From: Alicycliphilus denitrificans K601
Lineage (GTDB): Bacteria > Pseudomonadota > Gammaproteobacteria > Burkholderiales > Burkholderiaceae_C
Direction of reading: 5' to 3'
Length of the DNA stretch: 64,000 nucleotides
Assembly: GCF_000204645.1 (NCBI RefSeq)
Contig: NC_015422.1
Location: forward strand, 2,683,001-2,747,000
The notes beneath the pieces were generated by a model that did not search any database, was not told the origin of the DNA, and was given only the letters and a program-made list of their open reading frames with translations. Each line of letters starts with the position of its first letter. Within the stretch, counting starts at the first letter, position 1. Below, piece by piece: positions 56,031 through 62,716 of this stretch. The translations under genes and the position numbers were made by a program.

Positions 56031-57152
56031 ATGACCCATCGCACGACCCGCCGCGCCGTGGCCCTGGCCACCTGCGCGCTGCTCGCCCTGCCCGCCGCCA
56101 GCCACGCGCAGACGGCCCAGGCCCCCGTGAAGTTCGGTGCCACGCTGTCGCTCACCGGCGCCAGCGCCAGCGTCGGCGAGGACCAGCGCCGCGGCATGCT
56201 GATCGCGCTGGAGGAAATCAATGCGCGCGGCGGCGTGCTGGGCCAGCCCCTGCAGCTCGTGATCGAGGACACGGGCGGGCGCGCCGTCTCCGCGCTGGAC
56301 GCGGCCAAGAAGCTCGTGTCGGTGGACAAGGTGGCGGCGGTGCTGGGCGAATACTCCTCCAGCCTGACCATTCCCGTGGGCCAGTACGTGGTGCGCGAGG
56401 GACTGCCCTTCGTCAACCACGGCAGCTCCAGCCCGGCGGTGCGCACCATCGGCGAGGGCGCCTTCAGCGTGATCGGGCTGGACGACGCCTCGGCGCGCTT
56501 TTCCGCGCAGGACCTGTGGGAGCTGGGCCACCGCAAGGTGGCCTTCATCGCCCCCAACAATGCCTACGGCCAGGGCGTGGCGGCGGAGTTCAGGAAGAAC
56601 TTCGAAAAGCTGGGCGGCACGGTCGCGTCGCAGGTGCTCTATACGGCCGGCCAGTCCACCTACCGGCGCGAGCTGCAGCAGATGGAGCGCGCCAAGCCCG
56701 ACGTCTACGTATACAGCGCCTACGGCCAGGAGGCCGCCGTCATCAACCGTGAGGCCTTCGAGCTGGGCCTGCACCAGGGCCAGCCCTGGTACGCGATCTA
56801 CCACACCATGTGCACGACCGACAGCGCGCCCGAGCATGTAGCGGGCCAGCGCGGCATCGACGTGCGCTCGGTGGGCCCGCAGGGCCAGGGCTTCAAGGCG
56901 GCCTACGAGGCGAAGTACGGCCACCCCTTCAAGTCGTCGTACACCGGCTATGCCTACGACAGCGTGCGCCTGCTGGCCGCCGCGGTGCAGCAGGCGGGCA
57001 CGACCCGGCCCGACGCGGTGAAGCAGGCCCTGCGCTCCATCGCCAACGGCTACGAGGGCGCGACGGGCACGCTCACCTTCGCGGCGGACGGGCAGCGCGC
57101 CGACCAGCCCTACCAGAAGACGGTGTACCGCGGCCGGGTGCAGCCGCGCTGA
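56031..57152 (+). CDS. livK: ABC transporter substrate-binding protein 2 (LivK-like paralogue)
   Basis: A 373-residue preprotein with a signal peptide (RRAVALATCALLALPAASHA) and the same fold as the protein at 51547. Shared blocks include GVLG, VLGEYSS/VMGEYSS, IAPNNAYGQGV, VLYTAGQSTYRRELQQM and AYGQE.AVINREA.ELGL, so the two are paralogues by duplication. Ribosome site AAGGAGA lies eight bases upstream. It ends the plus-strand operon; a repeat-type hairpin with a T-run follows. Two binding proteins for one permease suggest a wider or two-tier substrate range. Confidence 0.92.
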   Translation: MTHRTTRRAVALATCALLALPAASHAQTAQAPVKFGATLSLTGASASVGEDQRRGMLIALEEINARGGVLGQPLQLVIEDTGGRAVSALDAAKKLVSVDKVAAVLGEYSSSLTIPVGQYVVREGLPFVNHGSSSPAVRTIGEGAFSVIGLDDASARFSAQDLWELGHRKVAFIAPNNAYGQGVAAEFRKNFEKLGGTVASQVLYTAGQSTYRRELQQMERAKPDVYVYSAYGQEAAVINREAFELGLHQGQPWYAIYHTMCTTDSAPEHVAGQRGIDVRSVGPQGQGFKAAYEAKYGHPFKSSYTGYAYDSVRLLAAAVQQAGTTRPDAVKQALRSIANGYEGATGTLTFAADGQRADQPYQKTVYRGRVQPR

Positions 57153-57160
57153 ATTTCAAG

Positions 57161-57214
57161 TAAAAACGGCTGTCAGCGCTTGTCCATAAAGCGCTGGCAG
57201 CTCTCTTTTTTGAC
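57161..57214. terminator. Repeat-derived bidirectional terminator between livK2 and dapA (copy h)
   Basis: GCTGTCAGCGCTT (57169-57181) pairs with AAGCGCTGGCAGC (57189-57201, one G-T type mismatch) over a seven-base loop; CTCTTTTTT follows on the plus strand and TTTTTAC on the minus strand. It is a short-form member of the dispersed family lying in the 64-base gap between convergent operons, so it probably ends both. Confidence 0.72.
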
Positions 57215-57216
57215 GT

Positions 57217-58125
57217 TCAGGCCGGCCACGCCTCCAGCGCCGTGCGCACGGCCGCCACCGTGGCGGGCGACACCTCGCACATCGGCAGCCGCAACGCGCC
57301 AGCACACAGCCCGCGCAGTTGCGCCGCGAGCTTGGCCGGGCCGGGGCTGCTTTCGGCGAACAGCGCGCAGGTGAGCGGCATCAGCCGCAGGAACCGCGCC
57401 CGCGCGCCGGCCCAATCGCCCTCGTCCATAGCGCGGCACAGGGCGGCCACCTCGGCGGGCAGTATGTTGGCGACCACCGAGATCACACCCTGCCCGCCCA
57501 GCGCGAGGTAGGGCAGGCTGGTGAAGTCGTCGCCGCTGTACTGCGCGAAGCCCGGCGGCACGGCCAGCGCGATGTCGGCCGCGCGGGCCATGTCGCCCGT
57601 CGCATCCTTGATGCCCGCGATGCGAGGGTGGCGTGCCAGTTCGGCCACGGTGGCCACCTGCAGGTCGACCACCGTGCGGCCCGGCACGTTGTAGAGCACC
57701 AGCGGCAGCGCGGTGGCGTCGGCCTGCGCGCTGAAGTGCGCCACCAGGCCCCGCTGCGTGGGCTTGTTGTAGTACGGCACCACGCTGAGCAGCGAATCCG
57801 CGCCGCATTCCTCGGCGAAGCGCGCCAGCGCCACGGCCTCGACGGTGGAATTGGCGCCCACGCCGGCCATGACGTGCGTGCGGCCCGCCGCATGCTCCAC
57901 GGCGGCGGCGAGCAGGTCGCGGTGCTCGGTGTGCGAGAGCGTGGCGCATTCGCCCGTGGTGCCGGCGATGACGATGCCCGCCGTGCCCGAGTCGATGTGC
58001 CAGTCGATCAGGCGGCGCAGCGCCGGCAGGTCGATGCGCAGGTCGTCGGTGAACGGCGTGAGCAGCGCCACCAGGCTGCCGCGAGGCAGGCGGGCGGGCG
58101 CGCGGGAAGCGGGCGATGAGGGCAT
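57217..58125 (-). CDS. dapA: 4-hydroxy-tetrahydrodipicolinate synthase-like (DapA family)
   Basis: A 302-residue class I aldolase-fold enzyme started at ATG 58123-58125. The schiff-base Lys in RIAGIKDATGD (about residue 170), the Thr pair in GTTGECATLSH (about 54), YY in VPYYNKPTQRGL (about 117) and Tyr/Arg in LYNVPGRTVVD (about 143) match the catalytic set of true DapA, which joins pyruvate and aspartate semialdehyde in lysine synthesis. It follows the indolepyruvate oxidoreductase on the same strand behind a long-form repeat, in a catabolic cluster, so it may instead be a related lyase/aldolase for that pathway. Both options remain open. Confidence 0.85.
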   Translation of the reverse strand: MPSSPASRAPARLPRGSLVALLTPFTDDLRIDLPALRRLIDWHIDSGTAGIVIAGTTGECATLSHTEHRDLLAAAVEHAAGRTHVMAGVGANSTVEAVALARFAEECGADSLLSVVPYYNKPTQRGLVAHFSAQADATALPLVLYNVPGRTVVDLQVATVAELARHPRIAGIKDATGDMARAADIALAVPPGFAQYSGDDFTSLPYLALGGQGVISVVANILPAEVAALCRAMDEGDWAGARARFLRLMPLTCALFAESSPGPAKLAAQLRGLCAGALRLPMCEVSPATVAAVRTALEAWPA

Positions 58126-58154
58126 GGGGGAATCCACGGAACTATGAAAACAGG

Positions 58155-58229
58155 AGCTGCCAGCGCTTGCTGCGCAATGATTTGAATGAAAAATCACTTG
58201 AAACCATTGCATGGCAAGCGCCGGCAGCT
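58155..58229. repeat. Dispersed palindromic repeat, long form (copy i)
   Basis: Arms AGCTGCCAGCGCTTG (58155-58169) and CAAGCGCCGGCAGCT (58215-58229), one mismatch, enclose a 45-base loop that aligns with the loop of copy g (47042-47123). It fills the gap between the oxidoreductase stop and the dapA start on the minus strand. There is no clean T-run, so read-through to dapA is possible. Confidence 0.75.
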
Positions 58230-58243
58230 ATGAAATTTGAGAA

Positions 58244-61200
58244 TCACGCGGCGCGGCGGCGTACCACCTGGGGCTCCTGCCAGCGCTGCAGCAGTTGCGC
58301 CAGCTCGGCCTCGTAGGCCTGGCGGGCGGCTTCCTTCACATGGCCGTAGCCGCGCACCTTCATGGGCGCCTGGGCGATCTGCACGGCCAGCTCGTGCTGG
58401 TCGGGCCGCGCCTCCTTCAGCAGGCGCTGCACCAGGGCTTCGAACTGGTCGATCATGGCGCGCTCGTGGCGGCGCTCCTCGGTGCGGCCGAAGGGGTCGA
58501 GCGCCGTACCGCGCAGAAACTTCAGGCGCGCCAGCACTCCAAAGGCGGGCAGCATCCAGGCGCCGAACTCGCGCTTCTTCTGGCCCAGCAGCGGCGGCGC
58601 AAGGTTGAAGGCCAGGCGCGGCGCGCCCTCGAACTGCGCATCGATCTGCGCGCGGAACGCGGGCGCGGCATAGAGGCGCGCCACCTCGTACTCATCCTTG
58701 TAGGCCATGAGCTTGAAGAAGCTCTGCGCCACGGCACTGGTCAACTGCTCCTGGCCGGGCCACACGCGCGACTCGTGCGCGCGCACCGCATCCACCAGCG
58801 CCTTGAAGCGCGCGGCGTAGGCCGCGTTCTGGTAGCCGGTGAGGAACTCCACACGGCGCTGCACGGCCTCATCCAGGCTGGGGGCCTGCTTGCGCTGCAC
58901 GGCGCCCGCGCTGGCCGCCACGGCTTGCGGATCCACCGCGTGGCGGCGGCCCCAGCGGAAGGCGGCGAGGTTCATCTTCACGGCGGCGCCGTTGAGTTCG
59001 ATGGCGCGCTCGATGGCTTGCGCGCTCACCGGCACCAGGCCGCGCTGGTACGCGGCGCCGAGCATGAACAGGTTGGTGGCGATGGCGTCGCCGCAGAGGG
59101 CCAGCGCGAGGCGCCCCGCGTCCACCAGCTCCAGGTTGCCCTCGCCGATGGCGCGCGCGATGGTCTTGACCAGCGGGTTGGCGGGGAACTGCATGTCCGG
59201 GTTCTGCGTGAAGGCGCCGGGCATCACCTCCTGCGTGTTGACGATGGCGCGCGTGGCGCCCTTGCGCGTCATGGTCAGCGTGTTGCCCGCGGCGGCCACG
59301 ACGAGGTCGCAGCCGATCAGCGCGTCGGCCCCGCCCGGCGCCACGCGCACGGCGGCGATCGCCTGGGGGCTGGCGCCGAAGCGCATGTGCGTCCACACCG
59401 AGCCACCCTTTTGCGCCAGGCCCGCCATGTCGAGCACGCCCACGCCCTTGCCTTCCAGGTGCGCGGCCATGCCCAGCAGCGCGCCGATGGTAACCACGCC
59501 CGTGCCGCCCACGCCGGTGATGACGAGGCTGTAGACGCCCTGCGCCAGGTCGGGCAGCGCCGGCTCGGGCAGGGGTGATGCGAGACTGTCGCTCCCCGTG
59601 CCGCTGCCCTTCCTCAGCTTGCCGCCGCGCACGGTGACAAAGCTGGGGCAAAAGCCCTTGAGGCACGAGAAGTCCTTGTTGCAGGCCGACTGGTCGATGG
59701 CGCGCTTGCGGCCGAACTCGGTTTCCACCGGCACCACGGCCACGCAGTTGGATTGCGCGCCGCAGTCGCCGCAGCCCTCGCACACGGCCTCGTTGATGAC
59801 CAGGCGCATGTCGGGATCGGGGAACTCGCCGCGCTTGCGGCGGCGGCGCTTCTCGGCCGCGCAGGTCTGGTCGTAGACCAGCACGCTGGTGCCGGGCACC
59901 TCGCGCAGCGCGCGCTGCACGGCGTCCAGCTCATCGCGGTGGTGGATAGTCACGCCCGGCGCCCAGCCGGTCACGCCGCCGTATTTGCCGGGGTCGTCCA
60001 CCACCACGGCAATGCGCGCCACGCCCTCGGCATGCACCTGCTGGGTCATGCGCACGGGGTCCAGCGGGCCGTCGTGGCGCTGGCCGCCGGTCATGGCGAC
60101 GGCGTCGTTGTAGAGCAGCTTGAAGGTGATGTTGGTCCTGGCCGCCACGGCAGCCCGGATGGCGAGCAGGCCCGAGTGGAAATAGGTGCCGTCGCCCATG
60201 TTCTGGAACATGTGCGTGCGCCTGGAGAACGGCGCCTCGCCCACCCAGGCCATGCCCTCGGCGCCCATCTGCGTGTAGCCCAGCGTGCCGCGGTCCATGC
60301 TCTGCGCCATCCACGAGCAACCGATGCCCGCGTAGCCGCGGCTGCCCTCGGGAATGCGCGTGGAGGTGTTGTGCGGGCAGCCCGCGCAGAAGTAAAAACT
60401 GCGCGCCATCACGTCCACCGCGCCCAGCACGGGCTTGCGGCGCGCGAGCGCGTGGGTCGCCTCCAGCAGCGCCGGGTCGATCTCGGCCAGGCGGTGGCCC
60501 AGCACCTGGGCGATCATCGCGGCATCCAGCGCCAGTTCGGTGCGGAACAGCTTGGCGCCGCGCTCGTCCTTCTTGCCGATGACCTGCGGCGCGCCAGGGC
60601 GGCCGTAGAGGATGTCCTTGAGCTGCGCCTCCAGCAGCGCGCGCTTTTCCTCGATGACGATGACCTTGTCCAGCCCCAGCGCGAATTCGGCGATGCCCTC
60701 GGGCTCCAGCGGCCAGACCAGGCCGGCCTTGTAGACCGCCAGGCCCAGCGCCTGCGCGCGCACCTCGTCGATGCCCAGATCGGCCAGCGCCTGGCGCAGG
60801 TCGAGCCAGCTCTTGCCCGAGGTGACGATGCCGATGCGCGCGCCCTCGCGCCGCCCGAAGGCCACGCGGTCGATGCGGTTGGCGCGCGCGAAGGCGCGCA
60901 CGGCATCGAGCTTGTGGTTGACCAGCCGGTATTCCTGCGCGTGCGGCGTGTCCGGCAGGCGGATGTTGAGGCCGTCCGGCGGCATGTCCGGCAGCTCGGG
61001 GCACGTGAAGGACGAGCCGGCCTCGTGCACTTCCACCGAGCCCGAGGCATCGGCCGTGTCCTTGATGCACTTCATGCCCACCCAGCAGCCCGAGTAGCGC
61101 GACAGCGCCCAGCCGTAGAGCCCGTATTCGATCAGCTCCGGCACGCCCGCGGGCGAGAGGATGGGCATCTGCGCGTCCACCAGCGCGAACTCGCTCTGGT

Positions 61201-61690
61201 GGCAGGTGGTGGACGACTCGCAGGTGTGGTCGTCGCCCATGAGCACCAGCACGCCGCCGTTCTTCGAGCTGCCCGCCAGGTTGCCGTGGCGGAAGGCGTC
61301 GCCCGAGCGGTCCACGCCCGGCCCCTTGCCGTACCAGATGGAAAACACGCCGTCGAAGCGCCCTTCCCCGCCAATCTCGGCCATCTGGCTGCCCCAGACC
61401 GCCGTGGCGGCCAGGTCCTCGTTCACGCCGGGCACGAAGACCACGTCGTGCGCCTGCAGGTGCTTGCGCGCCTTCACGAGTTGGTCGTCGAACGTGCCCA
61501 GGGGCGAGCCCCGGTAGCCCGTGATGTAGCCTGCCGTGTCCAGGCCCGCCGCGCGGTCGCGGCGCTTTTGCATCATGGGCAGGCGCACCAGGGCCTGCAC
61601 GCCGGTCAGGTAGACCGTGCCCTCGGTGGCCGTGTACTTGTCGTCCAGGCCCACGGCCCGCAGGCGGCTGCCAACGCTCAGATCGCTCAT
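58244..61690 (-). CDS. Indolepyruvate ferredoxin oxidoreductase, fused IorA-IorB type
   Basis: An 1148-residue fusion of all domains of indolepyruvate/arylpyruvate:ferredoxin oxidoreductase. In order: a ThDP pyrimidine domain (residues about 30-250, YLTGVQALVRLPMMQKRRDR), a hinge and ThDP pyrophosphate domain (about 420-620, CAGCPHNTSTRIPEGSRGYA, then QNMGDGTYFHSGLLAI with the GDG motif), a Cys cluster (CEGCGDCGAQSNC about 640, then CNKDFSCLKGFCP about 675) for 4Fe-4S, and the gamma domain (VITGVGGTGVVTIGALLGMA about 722 onward). It oxidatively decarboxylates arylpyruvates from Phe, Tyr or Trp to arylacetyl-CoA. It is transcribed from a promoter with the GntR-type operator at 61777-61790. Confidence 0.93.
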   Translation of the reverse strand: MSDLSVGSRLRAVGLDDKYTATEGTVYLTGVQALVRLPMMQKRRDRAAGLDTAGYITGYRGSPLGTFDDQLVKARKHLQAHDVVFVPGVNEDLAATAVWGSQMAEIGGEGRFDGVFSIWYGKGPGVDRSGDAFRHGNLAGSSKNGGVLVLMGDDHTCESSTTCHQSEFALVDAQMPILSPAGVPELIEYGLYGWALSRYSGCWVGMKCIKDTADASGSVEVHEAGSSFTCPELPDMPPDGLNIRLPDTPHAQEYRLVNHKLDAVRAFARANRIDRVAFGRREGARIGIVTSGKSWLDLRQALADLGIDEVRAQALGLAVYKAGLVWPLEPEGIAEFALGLDKVIVIEEKRALLEAQLKDILYGRPGAPQVIGKKDERGAKLFRTELALDAAMIAQVLGHRLAEIDPALLEATHALARRKPVLGAVDVMARSFYFCAGCPHNTSTRIPEGSRGYAGIGCSWMAQSMDRGTLGYTQMGAEGMAWVGEAPFSRRTHMFQNMGDGTYFHSGLLAIRAAVAARTNITFKLLYNDAVAMTGGQRHDGPLDPVRMTQQVHAEGVARIAVVVDDPGKYGGVTGWAPGVTIHHRDELDAVQRALREVPGTSVLVYDQTCAAEKRRRRKRGEFPDPDMRLVINEAVCEGCGDCGAQSNCVAVVPVETEFGRKRAIDQSACNKDFSCLKGFCPSFVTVRGGKLRKGSGTGSDSLASPLPEPALPDLAQGVYSLVITGVGGTGVVTIGALLGMAAHLEGKGVGVLDMAGLAQKGGSVWTHMRFGASPQAIAAVRVAPGGADALIGCDLVVAAAGNTLTMTRKGATRAIVNTQEVMPGAFTQNPDMQFPANPLVKTIARAIGEGNLELVDAGRLALALCGDAIATNLFMLGAAYQRGLVPVSAQAIERAIELNGAAVKMNLAAFRWGRRHAVDPQAVAASAGAVQRKQAPSLDEAVQRRVEFLTGYQNAAYAARFKALVDAVRAHESRVWPGQEQLTSAVAQSFFKLMAYKDEYEVARLYAAPAFRAQIDAQFEGAPRLAFNLAPPLLGQKKREFGAWMLPAFGVLARLKFLRGTALDPFGRTEERRHERAMIDQFEALVQRLLKEARPDQHELAVQIAQAPMKVRGYGHVKEAARQAYEAELAQLLQRWQEPQVVRRRAA

Positions 61691-61776
61691 CCCCAGTTTC
61701 CCCTGTCTCTGTTTGCCGGCCTGGATCCATGTGCCACCAGAGGGTGTTTCAATGCATTAGAACCAGTCTCTCAATA

Positions 61777-61807
61777 AAGTGTAGACACTTATGAAGACAT
61801 AAGTCAA
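61777..61807 (-). promoter_or_regulatory. Promoter of the indolepyruvate oxidoreductase gene with overlapping GntR-type operator
   Basis: Read on the minus strand: TTGACT (61807-61802), 18 bases, TACACT (61783-61778), with AAGTGTCTACACTT (61777-61790 as a palindrome) over the -10. Hexamers, spacing and palindrome equal those at 48888-48918. The site lies between the oxidoreductase and the divergent GntR/FCD gene, so that protein is the expected ligand-controlled repressor and may also control itself. Confidence 0.75.
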
Positions 61808-61906
61808 TAAAATAGGGAATCCCCCATGGTGCGCGGCTCCCGGGGCGGCCGGTCCGGCGGGCGCCAGGCCTAAAATGCTTGCTGTCACCCATCGCCATAG
61901 AGCACC

Positions 61907-62689
61907 ATGCCTGTCAAAAAAAAATCCAACAAGGAAAGCGCGCACGTGCCACAGACACGCGATGCCAGCAGTGTCGAGCGCCTGTACCTCGAACTGCGCG
62001 AACGCGCCATGCGCTACGACTTCCGTCCCGGCGCGCGCATCAACGAGCAGGCGCTGGGCCGGGAGTTCGGCGTGAGCCGCCCGCCGCTGCGCGAAGCCCT
62101 GAACCGCCTGGTGGCCGAAGGCTTCCTCGACTTCGTGATGAACAAGGGGTTCTTCCGCAAGGCCATCAGCGTGGAGGAGCTCTACAACCTCTACCAGGTC
62201 CGCATCGCGCTGGAGCGCCGCGCGCTGTTCCTGGCGGTGCAGAACGCCACCGACGCGGAGATCGAGAGCCTGCGCGCCTACTGGGACGGCGTGATGGCCC
62301 ATGCGTCCGGCATGTCCATTGGCGACCTGCTGCTGGCCGACGAGGAATTCCACCGCCGCCTCACCGCCATGTCGCACAACAAGGAGCTGAGCCAGTTCCT
62401 GGAGCAGGTGACCCGCCGCATCCACGTGGCGCGGCACATCGACTTGGAGCAATCCGACTGGAACGCGCGCGCCTTCAATGCCCACGCGCAACTGCTGGAC
62501 CTGCTGCAGGCCCGCAAGCTCGAACCCGCGCTGCTGGCGCTGAGCGAGCACATCGACCTGAGCCTCAAGCGCGCCGTGCAGATCACCAAGGAAATGGTCG
62601 CCAAGTTCTTTCTGCAAGACCAGACCTGGTCATCCGGGCAGGCAGCCGCGGAGTCCTCCGGCCCAAACGGGACCGCAAAAGCCAGGTGA
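61907..62689 (+). CDS. GntR-family transcriptional regulator (FadR/FCD subfamily)
   Basis: A 260-residue regulator. A Lys/Ser-rich tail (residues 1-20) precedes the winged helix-turn-helix (about 25-90: DFRPGARINEQALGREFGVS, then RPPLREALNRLVAEGFLDFV). An FCD effector domain follows (about 95-240) with the expected metal-binding set: Asp/His in ADEEFHRRL (about 145), His in NAHAQLLDLL and His in LSEHIDLSLK. It probably binds a carboxylic acid through the metal. It is divergent from the oxidoreductase gene, with the palindrome AAGTGTCTACACTT between them and again before ridA. It is the natural candidate for control of both operons. Confidence 0.9.
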   Translation: MPVKKKSNKESAHVPQTRDASSVERLYLELRERAMRYDFRPGARINEQALGREFGVSRPPLREALNRLVAEGFLDFVMNKGFFRKAISVEELYNLYQVRIALERRALFLAVQNATDAEIESLRAYWDGVMAHASGMSIGDLLLADEEFHRRLTAMSHNKELSQFLEQVTRRIHVARHIDLEQSDWNARAFNAHAQLLDLLQARKLEPALLALSEHIDLSLKRAVQITKEMVAKFFLQDQTWSSGQAAAESSGPNGTAKAR

Positions 62690-62716
62690 TGGCCGGGAAG
62701 CCCTGGCCGCGGGGCG

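Noticed and set aside
59753..61777. A 674-codon plus-strand frame opposite the indolepyruvate oxidoreductase
   Set aside because: Antisense to a clearly conserved enzyme and composed mostly of Ala/Arg/His/Val; it would also start inside that gene.
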